61,734 bases of DNA, taken from NCBI GenBank assembly GCA_012959865.1, contig DUCH01000493.1:1-61734 (forward strand). Reading direction: 5' to 3'. Origin of the DNA: Myxococcales bacterium. Its GTDB lineage: Bacteria > Myxococcota_A > UBA9160 > UBA4427. Under the pieces are notes generated by a model. The model was not told the DNA's origin. It did no database searches and saw only the letters and a list, made by a program, of their open reading frames with translations. Position numbers and translations under genes: made by a program. This document shows, one piece after another, positions 9,187-17,110 of this stretch (positions are counted from its first letter, which is position 1; every line of letters begins with the position of its first letter).

Positions 9187-9600
9187 ATGAGCGAATACAA
9201 CGGCCCGCTGCCCGTCCTTGAAGGTCACAGCGCGGATTTCTACGGCTATTGCAAGCAGGGTGAGCTGCGCTTTCAACGGTGCGGTGGGTGCGACGCCTGG
9301 CGTCACGTGCCCCGGGAAATGTGCGCGGAATGCGGCAGTTGGGACTGGGCATGGGCGCTTTCCAGCGGTCAAGGCGAAATCTTCACGTTTACGGTGGTGG
9401 GTCGGGCTCTGCATCCTGCTTTCCGGGAAGCCGCCCCCTACGCGGTCACGGTGGTGGAAATGGACGAAGGCGTTCGCGTCTTGAGCCGGGTGGCCGACGT
9501 GAAGCCCGAAGACCTCGAGATCGGAATGCGTGTCCGGGTGGGCTTCGAGGCCGTCACCGAGGCCATCCACCTGCCGGTGTTTTATCGCCTGCCCGGCTAG
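9187..9600 (+). CDS. DUF35 OB-fold/zinc-ribbon protein (ChsH2-type partner)
   Basis: 137 residues from ATG 9187, chosen because GAGAGG lies about 5 nt upstream; an ATG at 9169 overlapping the previous stop (ATGA) is the alternative. A rubredoxin-like zinc ribbon is seen as RCGGCDAW...MCAECGSW (four Cys), followed by an OB-fold beta domain (GEIFTFTVVGRAL). DUF35 proteins bind CoA substrates and pair with thiolase-fold proteins. In steroid catabolism DUF35 plus Ltp2 forms a side-chain aldolase. Adjacent, coupled placement after the Cys-less thiolase supports the same arrangement here. Confidence 0.9.
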   Translation: MSEYNGPLPVLEGHSADFYGYCKQGELRFQRCGGCDAWRHVPREMCAECGSWDWAWALSSGQGEIFTFTVVGRALHPAFREAAPYAVTVVEMDEGVRVLSRVADVKPEDLEIGMRVRVGFEAVTEAIHLPVFYRLPG

Positions 9601-9665
9601 CAAACCGATCGGTCCCGATCAGAGAGAAGCGAATCGCGCGAGTCAATCCAGATTGGAGTTCAACC

Positions 9666-10439
9666 TTGGAACTGCCCAAAGAAATCCTCTACGAGAAGAA
9701 AGACCACGTGGCGATCATCACCATCGACCGCCCGGACGCCCTGAACTCGCTCACAGCGGATATGCTCCTGGGTATCGAAGCCGCCTTCAAGGAATTCGAC
9801 GGCGATCCCGATCTCTGGGTGGCAATTCTGACCGCTTCGGGGGAGAGGGCCTTTTCTTCGGGGCTCGACCTCAAGGAGGCCGCCCCCATGCTCACCGGCG
9901 GTGATCAGCTGGGCTTTGAGGATTGGACCAAGCGCCAGTTCTCCGACGTCTACAAACCGGTCCTTTGTGCGGTCAACGGTTTCTGCATTGCGGGCGGAAT
10001 GGAGATGCTCCTGGGCACCGACCTGCGAATCGCCTCGGAGCACGCGACCTTTGGTTTGGGCGAGGTGAAATGGGGTCTTGTCCCTCTCGGTGGCACCCAC
10101 ATCCGCCTGCCCCGCCAGATCCCCTGGGCGATGGCGATGCAGCTTCTGCTCACGGGCAAGAGTATCGACGCCCAGCGGGCCTACGAAGTGGGTCTCATCA
10201 ATGCCGTGGTTCCCGCCGACCAGTTGATGGAGACCGCCCTCGATTGGGCGCAGAAAATGTGCCGCAACGGTCCCCTGGCCATGCAGACCGCCAAGGAGAT
10301 CGCGGTGCGCAGCCTTGAACTCGAGAGCGGTTTCGTGCTTGAGAAAGCCCTGGGCCAGAAAGTTCTCAACTCCGAGGACGCCAAGGAGGGGCCGCGCGCA
10401 TTCGCGGAGAAGCGCCCGGCAGAGTTCAAGGGTCGCTAG
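9666..10439 (+). CDS. Enoyl-CoA hydratase/isomerase (crotonase family)
   Basis: 257 residues. No ATG lies before the conserved fold; the TTG at 9666 is chosen because GGAG sits 7 nt upstream. Crotonase motifs are IITIDRPDALNSLT, SSGLDLKEA for the oxyanion hole, and AGGMEMLLGTDLRIA. Both catalytic Glu positions of rat mitochondrial hydratase appear retained (GGMEM and FGLGEVKWGL), supporting hydration of an unsaturated acyl-CoA. It lies 65 bp after the DUF35 gene on the same strand, completing the hydroxylase-hydrolase-aldolase-hydratase set. Its stop codon shares the palindrome CTAG with the convergent methyltransferase gene. Confidence 0.92.
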   Translation: MELPKEILYEKKDHVAIITIDRPDALNSLTADMLLGIEAAFKEFDGDPDLWVAILTASGERAFSSGLDLKEAAPMLTGGDQLGFEDWTKRQFSDVYKPVLCAVNGFCIAGGMEMLLGTDLRIASEHATFGLGEVKWGLVPLGGTHIRLPRQIPWAMAMQLLLTGKSIDAQRAYEVGLINAVVPADQLMETALDWAQKMCRNGPLAMQTAKEIAVRSLELESGFVLEKALGQKVLNSEDAKEGPRAFAEKRPAEFKGR

Positions 10440-11119
10440 CCGGGGCCGAAGCCTCGGTTGGAAAGTTGGAAGACTGCCGCGGACTTTGCCGGCGAATCCA
10501 CGTCGGGAAGGGTCCGGACCGCGTATCGGGCTTGGGGAGCGATTTCGAAACGCGGTGAGGACGGCCGTTCAGGGTCGCTGACCAGTACGGGTCGGCCGCC
10601 TTGGGCCAAACTTTGAAGTCGTGCCCACTGCGAGGGCTGGTAGAGCACGTCGCAGGCCAGCAGCACATCCCACTCTTCGGGCAGGGCGCCGCTTGTGACC
10701 AGTTCGACTTCGTTGCTGGCCGCGTTGCGCGCTGCCGCCACCCGGGCCTCGGGGTCGGAGTCGACACCCATCACCGAATCGGCGCCGGCCAGCCCCGCCG
10801 CAATGGCGGCGACCCCGGAGCCGGTTCCGAAATCGACCACGCGCCGGCCGCGGACCCACTCGGGCTGATCGAGGAGGAAGCGCGCCATGGCCTGGCCGCT
10901 GCCCCAGCAAAAGGCCCAGAAGGGGGGGGCATGAAGTTGACCCAGGCCGAGGCACGTTGACTCGAGGTCGACCTGATCGCCCAGAAGCCAGAGACCCAGT
11001 TCGGGGCAGAGGGGAGGCCGTTGATATTCCAGGCTCTGCGCGAAAGCGCGCAAGGGCGGCGGTTCGGCGAGTTCGTTTTGGAGAACGAGGGGTTTCACAA
11101 TGGATTCCTCATCGGACAT
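10436..11119 (-). CDS. ETF-beta lysine methyltransferase-like protein
   Basis: 227 residues from ATG 11119. The N-terminal PFWAFCWGSGQAMARFLLD, the SAM motif VVDFGTGSGVAAIAAG, the acidic VDSDPEA, and DVLLACDVLYQ and SDPERP follow the pattern of human ETFBKMT (METTL20) and its bacterial homologues. These trimethylate lysines of the ETF beta subunit and tune contacts with dehydrogenases. A general protein or small-molecule methyltransferase role cannot be excluded. It sits 82 bp downstream of the N-terminal Gln amidohydrolase gene on the same strand, and an EtfD-like ETF:quinone reductase is encoded at 17111. No etfAB genes are in the window. Confidence 0.78.
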   Translation of the reverse strand: MSDEESIVKPLVLQNELAEPPPLRAFAQSLEYQRPPLCPELGLWLLGDQVDLESTCLGLGQLHAPPFWAFCWGSGQAMARFLLDQPEWVRGRRVVDFGTGSGVAAIAAGLAGADSVMGVDSDPEARVAAARNAASNEVELVTSGALPEEWDVLLACDVLYQPSQWARLQSLAQGGRPVLVSDPERPSSPRFEIAPQARYAVRTLPDVDSPAKSAAVFQLSNRGFGPG

Positions 11120-11201
11120 GCGGTCGCCGCCGACGTGTGGAAGCCCTGAGCCTAGAAGAGGAAACCCGGTTGCGGTCTGCAACCCGTTGCTGCGGGATGG
11201 G

Positions 11202-11753
11202 CTAGGCGCAGCGCGAGGCGCAAACCCGGACGCGCAGCTGCGTGAGATCGAGGACCTCGCCCAGAAACTCGGTTTCGGTATCGACGAAATGCATGAGATT
11301 GCTGCCTTGCCCGATGCACGGCGTCGGTGGCGGAGGCTCGAGCCACTCACCGGTCGCATCGCGCATGTGGCGACGGTCGCTGCGGAATTCGCGTCGGTAG
11401 AGATCGGCGGACAGCCAGCGAAAGCGAGGTGCATGGCTGCTGTGAGACGGGGGGAGCGGCCGGAAGGCGGCGTCGAGGTAGGCCGCTGCCGTCACCGGCA
11501 CGCCCAGGGTCGAGTCGGGATCGTAGATCCACCAGGTCTCCGCTTTTCGGGCCAGCCCAACGACATGGTAATCCCAGAGAACGGGTTCGGTGGTCGAGGC
11601 CGCCGCGCGTTGCTGCCAGATTGCGACCGAGCGCCGGGCGTTCGAGACGAAAACGACACTGGCTCCTTCGAGTCGGCCCAGTGCTCCGCCGCAGCGATGC
11701 CAAATATTCTCTTCGCAGTAAAAGGGCCAATCGTGGGCGGCGGGATCGGGCAC
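11202..11753 (-). CDS. Protein N-terminal glutamine amidohydrolase (NTAQ1 family)
   Basis: About 183 residues. The three catalytic landmarks of eukaryotic NTAQ1 are present in order: Cys in YCEENIWHRC, His in WDYHVVGL, and Asp in WIYDPDS. The distal FRSDRRHM, PPPPTPCIGQGSNLMHF and a C-terminal LTQLRVRV also align well. The enzyme deamidates N-terminal Gln of proteins to Glu, an N-degron step in eukaryotes. No ATG precedes the catalytic Cys in frame; the GTG at 11753 is the best start but has no obvious Shine-Dalgarno. The frame continues upstream across the divergent gene, which is a shadow. Bacterial copies are uncommon and their substrates unknown. Confidence 0.87.
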   Translation of the reverse strand: MPDPAAHDWPFYCEENIWHRCGGALGRLEGASVVFVSNARRSVAIWQQRAAASTTEPVLWDYHVVGLARKAETWWIYDPDSTLGVPVTAAAYLDAAFRPLPPSHSSHAPRFRWLSADLYRREFRSDRRHMRDATGEWLEPPPPTPCIGQGSNLMHFVDTETEFLGEVLDLTQLRVRVCASRCA

Positions 11754-11831
11754 GGGCGAAAAACTAGCCGGGGGAGTCGGGTTTCTGCCAGAGCGGCTTA
11801 TTGCCGCTTCGTGCGCGAGACTGGGGTCCGC

Positions 11832-12803
11832 ATGCGACGTGTATCCTTCGATGAACTCGATGCTCTCTCGGGCGACTGGGACGCCCGGGTGGCCCAGGAT
11901 GCCGGCGTGGACGCTTTCTGCTCGCGGAGTGCGTGGCAGATCGCCTTCGCCCGGGCCTTCGAACCCGATCGAGTCCTCTGGCTGGACCACCGCGATGAGG
12001 CCATGGTGGTTCTGGCCGAGCGCGCCAATGGGGTTCTGGAGTGCCTCGAAAATATGTGGGGCTTTGGGACGCCGCTGATCGGTCCCGGCGCCGCCGAGTT
12101 GGTGTCTCCGTGGTTGCTCGAGCGTCCCCGGCCCGCGGTTCTGCGGGGCCTGCCCGCGACCCGGGAGCTTCTCGCGCCGCTGGTCGAGTCCCTCGCTCCC
12201 AGCTACGAGTTCAGCGTCCTGCCGCCGACCACGCGATTCGTGGCGCCCTTGGCCGAAGGTGTCGAGGGGTGGCTGGCCGGTCGCCGACCATCGTTCCGTC
12301 GCAATCTTCGCGCCGCATTGCGCCGGGTGGACGCCGCAGGGATCGAGTTTCGTTGGAGCGAAGTGAATTCCGAAGAAACAATGAAAACCCTCTACGCCAC
12401 GATACTCGACGTGGAGGCGCGGAGTTGGAAGGGACTCAGGGGAGAGGGCGCAGGGACCGGGCCCATGGAGGAATTCTACCGGAGACTCTGGCCCCTGCTC
12501 GTTCAGAGGGGGCGGCTCGGGGTCTTGCTGGCCGAACGCAATGGGGTCGCCGTGGGGTATCTCCATGGCGGCCGGGTCGGAGACCATTTTCGCGGTTTGC
12601 AGTTCAGTTTCGACCAGGCCCACGCAGACGTGGGCTTGGGAAACGCGTTGCAATTTCGGGCGTTGGGCCATTTGGCCCAGGCGGGAGTTCGCAGCTACGA
12701 CCTGGGCGGGTTCTCGGACTACAAGGGGCGTTGGGGCGACGAAGGTCTTCAGACGATGGGTCTTGTGCTTCGTCCACGGAACGCCGCCGGCACATTGGAT
12801 TAG
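11832..12803 (+). CDS. GNAT/FemAB-like acyl- or aminoacyl-transferase (CelD/BioF2-like)
   Basis: 323 residues from ATG 11832, divergent from the NTAQ1 gene with a 78-bp gap. Two tandem GNAT-like halves are suggested. The C-terminal half has RRPSFRRNLRAALRR followed by LDVEARSWKG, VLLAERNGVAVGYLHGG, and a final YDLGGFSDYKGRWG, typical of the GNAT/CelD family related to FemAB peptidyl-transferases. These transfer acyl or aminoacyl groups, usually to amines. The substrate is unknown. Its placement beside an N-terminal Gln deamidase raises the possibility of N-terminal protein modification, which is inference only. Confidence 0.7.
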   Translation: MRRVSFDELDALSGDWDARVAQDAGVDAFCSRSAWQIAFARAFEPDRVLWLDHRDEAMVVLAERANGVLECLENMWGFGTPLIGPGAAELVSPWLLERPRPAVLRGLPATRELLAPLVESLAPSYEFSVLPPTTRFVAPLAEGVEGWLAGRRPSFRRNLRAALRRVDAAGIEFRWSEVNSEETMKTLYATILDVEARSWKGLRGEGAGTGPMEEFYRRLWPLLVQRGRLGVLLAERNGVAVGYLHGGRVGDHFRGLQFSFDQAHADVGLGNALQFRALGHLAQAGVRSYDLGGFSDYKGRWGDEGLQTMGLVLRPRNAAGTLD

Positions 12804-12853
12804 ATTCTTCGGCGCCGTGCGCGACTCCCGGTCGAGTTCACGCGGACTGGGAG

Positions 12854-13567
12854 CTAAGAATTCGCGGATTTTTTCTGGCGTTCGAGTTGGGCCTGGCGGA
12901 GAGCCTCAAATTTTTCGCGCTCGATGGATATAAAGATTCCGCTGGACTCGGCGACGAGAAGGTCCCCGGCGTAGAGTTCTCCCGAGTTGTAGATCTTCCG
13001 ACCGTCCTGGCGATCGAAGCGCGCTTCCAGTCGCAGGGGCACCTCCAGGGGGGTGGGCTTTCGGTACCGGACAGTGATCTCGCCCGTCATTCCGGGCACG
13101 CCCGAAAAAACGCAGGCCAGGCCGAGAGCCTCGTCGAAGGTGGCGGCCACGTAGCCTCCGTGCACGCAACCCGGGGCGCCCTCGTAGGCTCGACCGAAAT
13201 AGACACTGCCGTGGACGATCTTGGACGCATGATCCGGGTCCAGGCTGACCGGTGGCGCCAGAGGGTTGGAGCGCCCCACCACCGGGCTTCGGTCCATGAA
13301 CATTTCCATGCCGCCGGCCAGGGAACCCTCGGCGATGCCGGGCAGGTTGGTCATGCGCGGCTGAATCTGAAATCGTTCGGCGCTCTCCCGGACCTGAGCC
13401 GCGATGGCGAGGAGCTCCTCTTCGGGGGCGTCCGTGGCGCACAGACAATCCATCAACTGGCGGATCGAGTCGGCCAGGACGCGTTTCGCCGGCCAAGTCC
13501 CCGGGGCCTGCTCGAGTTGTTCGCGGTAGTTCGCTATGCGGTCGATGGAGTCGTCGATTTCGCTCAC
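12854..13567 (-). CDS. PaaI-type hotdog thioesterase
   Basis: 237 residues with a GTG start at 13567 preceded by AGGGA. The C-terminal hotdog domain (from about residue 95) shows GAPGCVHGGYVAATFDEALG, the PaaI/4HBT helix that carries the catalytic acid, then MTGEITVRYRKPTPL. The N-terminal 90 residues are helical and poorly conserved. Members hydrolyse acyl-CoA esters to relieve trapped CoA. It is last in a minus-strand unit after the double CoA-transferase and CoxG-like genes, 69 bp downstream of the former, and fits a CoA-recycling role there. Confidence 0.88.
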   Translation of the reverse strand: MSEIDDSIDRIANYREQLEQAPGTWPAKRVLADSIRQLMDCLCATDAPEEELLAIAAQVRESAERFQIQPRMTNLPGIAEGSLAGGMEMFMDRSPVVGRSNPLAPPVSLDPDHASKIVHGSVYFGRAYEGAPGCVHGGYVAATFDEALGLACVFSGVPGMTGEITVRYRKPTPLEVPLRLEARFDRQDGRKIYNSGELYAGDLLVAESSGIFISIEREKFEALRQAQLERQKKSANS

Positions 13568-13636
13568 TCTATTTCCCTACTCGATATTTTTTATGGGTGG
13601 AGGATCTGAGAATCTATGGGGGGAGAAGATCGAGCT

Positions 13637-16102
13637 CTAGTAGATAACCTGAGCCTCTTTCAGCGCCTGATAGCGGGCTTCGTCCAGGCCGAGCAAGTCG
13701 AGAAAAACGCGATCGTTATCCTGGCCAATCCAAGGTCCGGGAGTGACTCGGGGGACACTGCGGCTCATTTTCACGTAGGCGTTGTAAATGGTTTCCCGGT
13801 AGCCGAGGGGATGGTCCACCTCGATGAATGTCTTTCGCGCGGTGTAGTGGGGGTCATCGAGGAGATCGGCAACGCCGAGCACGGGTGCTGCAGCGACGCC
13901 TGCAGCCTGAAGTTTTTCCGTGACTTCGCGCGCATCAAACTTCTGGGTCCAGTGCCCGATTTTTTCGTGGAGGGCATCTATATTTTTCAGGCGCTGGGCG
14001 AGCCCGGAAAACTCGGGCGCCGACGCCCACTCGGGAGCCCCCATGGCGGCGACGAGTCCGGTCCATTCGCTTTCTTCCTGGGCCACGATACTGACCCAAC
14101 GGTCCTCGCCGCTGCATGGAAAAACGCCGTGGGGCGCCGCCATGGCCAGGGGGTGGCGGTTGCCCAAGGGTCCGGCGACTCGCTTGTTGAGCGCGTAGTC
14201 GGCGAAGGCCGGCCCCACCATCTGCATCACCGCTTCTTGCTGGGAAAAATCGATCTGTTGTCCCTGGCCCGTGCGGTTTCGGTGGGCGAGCGCGGTGAGA
14301 ATCGCGAAGGCTCCAAAAATTCCGTTGTAGGGGTCGGAAAAGGCATTCTCGACCGGGAGAATGTCGCCTTCCGCGTACCCCACCAAGCTATCCAGCCCGG
14401 TTGTAGAGGTCAAACTGAGTCCATAGGTGCGGACATCTTTGAGCGGGCCGTAGAGTCCGGCCGCGGGCATGGAGAAGAGGATGACATCCTCCTTCACGCG
14501 CTTGAGTTCCTCGTAGCTGAAGCCCAGTCGGTCCATGACTCCGGGGCCAAAATTTTCCACCACCACGTCGCATTGGGCGATGAGGTCCAGGGCGAGTTCT
14601 CGGGCCTCGTCTTGTTTGAGGTTGAGGCTCACGCTTCCATTGCCCGCCCAGCACGCGTTGTTGGAAAGGCTTCGGTTGGGGTCGCGTTCGCCCCCGGCGA
14701 AGGGGGGGAGGGTACGGGTCATGTCCACCCGGGCGTAGGACTCGATCTTGTAGACATCGGCGCCCAGGAACCCGAGGGTTTGCCCGGTGACCGGGCCCGC
14801 CCAGACCCAACCAAAATTGGCGACCTTCAAGCCATCCAGGGGCAGTTTGCCGCCGGGACCAGCGGGGATAGGGGAACGGGAAGCGGAAATTGAAGCGGAA
14901 GAGGAAGAGGAAGCGGAAGAGGAAGAGGAAGTTGAAGAAGAAGCGGCTTCGCGGACCTCGCGGGTATGCTGGCCCAGGGTCGGCGCGGCCCGACTCGGCC
15001 CGCCGGGGGTTTTGGACAGTTTGAAGGGCGCTCCCAGGGTTCGGAAGCGACCGAGTTGGTCGTGTTCGAGTTCGACGATATAGCCCCGTTCCTTGAGGTG
15101 CGGGTGCTCGGCGGCTTCGGCCACGGTGAAAACCGCGGTGATGGGGCAGCCCGCTGCCTGGCAGCGGTCCATGATTTCCATCTTCCCGTGTTCGGCACAC
15201 CACTCGTTGACCATGGAATAGATGAGATCGGCGTTTTCGCCCCGAGTGAACATGTCCTGAAACATTTCGAGCTGCATCCACTCGGGGTCGCCCATGACCT
15301 CGCGCAGACCATTCCATTGGCCACTTTCCAGGGCCAGCATCCACACGTGGCCGTCCTTGCAGGGCACGATGCTGGCGGGTGCGGCGAGGGGCATTCCGAT
15401 ACCGGTTCGCTTGTCGAAAGCGCCGTCCTGGGCGAAGCCGCCGATGTTCTGTCCACCCACGAATGCGGCCGCGATGGCTTCGGCGCACGAAACGTCGACT
15501 TGCTGGCCTCCGCCCACATTCTCCCGGCCCAAAGTGGCAGCCAGTCCCCATGCCGCCGCGCTCACGGCGCCAAAGAAGTCCGCCGCGAAGGTGCCGTGCT
15601 CCAGGGGCATTTCCCCGGGTCGACCGCAGTAGCGGTCGCTGGCCCCGGTGAGGTGGTAGGCGTTGAGGTCGTAGCCCTTCCAGTCCGCGTAGGGGCCCGT
15701 CTGACCGAAGGCCGTAATGGAAATCATCACCAGCTTGGGATTGAGGGGTTCGAGCCGTTCCCAATCGAGTTCGTGTTCGCGTTTCCAAGCGGGGGTCATG
15801 TTTTCGATCAGGACGTCCGCCGAGCGGATCAGATCGCGGAAAGCGTCTCGCCCCTGGGATGTTTCGAGGTCCAACTGCACGGATCGTTTGTTGGTGTTGA
15901 GAAAATGGAAGAGGCCGCTTTTTTCCGAATGGGGGACATCCCCCGGAAACGGGCCCCAGGTGCGCGAGGAATCCCCGGCATCGCCGAACTCGACCTTGAT
16001 GACGTCGGCTCCAAAGTCCGAAAAGAGTTTGGCGCAATAAGGTGCTGAGACGCTCTCTCCCAGCTCGATAACCTTGATTCCCTCCAAGGCGCCTGCGGAC
16101 AT
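13637..16102 (-). CDS. Tandem class III CoA-transferase fusion (two CaiB/BaiF domains)
   Basis: 821 residues, twice the family norm of about 400. Domain 1 (about 1-384) opens with LEGIKVIELGESVSAPYCAKLFSDFGADVIKVE; domain 2 (about 413-821) opens with LDGLKVANFGWVWAGPVTGQTLGFLGADVYKIE. A Ser/Ala-rich linker (about 385-412) joins them, encoded by a low-complexity tract. Class III enzymes move CoA between acids; single-chain tandem forms occur in DddD-like and some bile-acid enzymes. The start at 16102 has GGAGAA upstream. Whether both halves keep the catalytic Asp was not verified. It follows the CoxG-like gene by 30 bp and probably activates an organic acid. Confidence 0.92.
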   Translation of the reverse strand: MSAGALEGIKVIELGESVSAPYCAKLFSDFGADVIKVEFGDAGDSSRTWGPFPGDVPHSEKSGLFHFLNTNKRSVQLDLETSQGRDAFRDLIRSADVLIENMTPAWKREHELDWERLEPLNPKLVMISITAFGQTGPYADWKGYDLNAYHLTGASDRYCGRPGEMPLEHGTFAADFFGAVSAAAWGLAATLGRENVGGGQQVDVSCAEAIAAAFVGGQNIGGFAQDGAFDKRTGIGMPLAAPASIVPCKDGHVWMLALESGQWNGLREVMGDPEWMQLEMFQDMFTRGENADLIYSMVNEWCAEHGKMEIMDRCQAAGCPITAVFTVAEAAEHPHLKERGYIVELEHDQLGRFRTLGAPFKLSKTPGGPSRAAPTLGQHTREVREAASSSTSSSSSASSSSSASISASRSPIPAGPGGKLPLDGLKVANFGWVWAGPVTGQTLGFLGADVYKIESYARVDMTRTLPPFAGGERDPNRSLSNNACWAGNGSVSLNLKQDEARELALDLIAQCDVVVENFGPGVMDRLGFSYEELKRVKEDVILFSMPAAGLYGPLKDVRTYGLSLTSTTGLDSLVGYAEGDILPVENAFSDPYNGIFGAFAILTALAHRNRTGQGQQIDFSQQEAVMQMVGPAFADYALNKRVAGPLGNRHPLAMAAPHGVFPCSGEDRWVSIVAQEESEWTGLVAAMGAPEWASAPEFSGLAQRLKNIDALHEKIGHWTQKFDAREVTEKLQAAGVAAAPVLGVADLLDDPHYTARKTFIEVDHPLGYRETIYNAYVKMSRSVPRVTPGPWIGQDNDRVFLDLLGLDEARYQALKEAQVIY
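14873..14950. repeat. Low-complexity GAAGAG/GAAGCG tract inside the CoA-transferase linker
   Basis: Imperfect 6- and 12-bp units (GAAGCG and GAAGAG alternating) cover about 75 bp. On the coding minus strand they yield a Ser/Ala-rich stretch linking the two CaiB domains. The length is in frame, and such tracts are prone to replication slippage, so linker length may vary between strains. Confidence 0.8.
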
Positions 16103-16132
16103 AAGTGCTTCTCCTGAAGGGCTAGCGAAGGG

Positions 16133-16720
16133 TTAGCGGGCGGACTTTCCGAACAGCCGCCGGAAGAAATTCACCACCATCTGCCAAAGGGTGCGGGCCA
16201 GAAGCGCGCCCACCGCCAGCGCCTCTTCGGCTTCGGGTGCCGGAGGCGTCACCGCGTCTGTGGAAGCTTCGGCGGACATCTGCGTCTTGGCGTTGCTCGA
16301 AAATTGTTTGAAGAGTTGGGCGGACACGCCCTTGATCATCCCCCGACCCATCTGCATGACCTTGCCGGTCAGGTCGACTCTGACATCGAATCGGAGTTCG
16401 GTACCGCCCTCGGCGGTTTCGCTGAGTTCGACGTCCAGACTGCCTTTGGCGGTTCCGCCCCCGGTCTCACGCCCCTCGCCCTCGATCCGCATGGTGTGCG
16501 CGGCGGGGTCGATATGCGAGAAGACCACCTGGCCCTTGTAGGCCGTGGTAATCGCTCCGAGTTTGATCTTCGCTTTGCCGTGGAAGGTCCGGGCGTCGAT
16601 TTCTTCGACGATTTCGGCGCCGGGCATACACCCGGCGACCCGCCGGGCATCGGTGATGAACGCCCAGGCGATCGCCAGGGGGACATCGACCTGCATCGTT
16701 TCAGTAATTTCAACGGCCAA
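16133..16720 (-). CDS. CoxG-like SRPBCC protein with C-terminal membrane anchor
   Basis: 195 residues from a TTG start at 16720 with AAGGA 7 nt upstream. The CoxG/SRPBCC pattern is clear: MQVDVPLAIAWAFITDARRVAGCMPGAE, KLGAITTAYKGQVVF, and a later VKVDLTGKVMQMGRGM-type helix. After the domain comes a Pro/Glu linker and a hydrophobic, basic tail (about 168-195) that could anchor it to the membrane. CoxG proteins help mature or recruit Mo hydroxylases to the membrane in CO oxidisers. Here the Mo hydroxylase operon lies 10 kb away, so a link is only possible. First gene of a three-gene minus-strand unit. Confidence 0.85.
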   Translation of the reverse strand: MAVEITETMQVDVPLAIAWAFITDARRVAGCMPGAEIVEEIDARTFHGKAKIKLGAITTAYKGQVVFSHIDPAAHTMRIEGEGRETGGGTAKGSLDVELSETAEGGTELRFDVRVDLTGKVMQMGRGMIKGVSAQLFKQFSSNAKTQMSAEASTDAVTPPAPEAEEALAVGALLARTLWQMVVNFFRRLFGKSAR

Positions 16721-17110
16721 ATGGGGTCCTTTCGCTGACGAATCGAGTCCTTGCCCGAAGGCTGTGTCCCCGCTTAGAGGGGAGGGTTTCCGGGCGAACT
16801 CAGTGCCGCTGAAACTTTTTGCGGCTGTTCCTGCTGGGTCTGCGGGCTGGCCCGCGCAGCCCTGGGGGCTAATTCAATCGGGAACGCCCACGATCGGCTC
16901 GACGTTCTCGCCTCGACGTTCTCCCGAGGACGAATTTTCCGCCCTTTCTTGATTTTTTTACGCGTTCGGGAAGGTTTCTATTGATCGGTCGGCAGGCCTG
17001 AATGCCACCCTCGGGTTCATTCGGAGAGGCTTGCCCGACTCAGCGGCCGAGTGTAGCGGGCGCCAAGGTTGCGACCAACGCGGCGAGGTTGGTAGTTTGC
17101 GGTCGGCTAA
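16721..17110. other. Divergent intergenic region, no gene seen
   Basis: 390 bp between the CoxG-like gene (minus) and the EtfD-like gene (plus). It contains one AT-rich patch (about 16930-16985) in otherwise GC-rich DNA, a plausible promoter location, but no well-spaced -35/-10 pair, hairpin or RNA gene could be defended. Confidence 0.55.

Noticed and set aside
11754-12671. Extending the NTAQ1 frame upstream to a 489-residue protein
   Set aside because: The upstream part is antisense to the GNAT-like gene, has the low-information Pro/Arg/Gly composition of a shadow frame, and the family is only about 180-205 residues.
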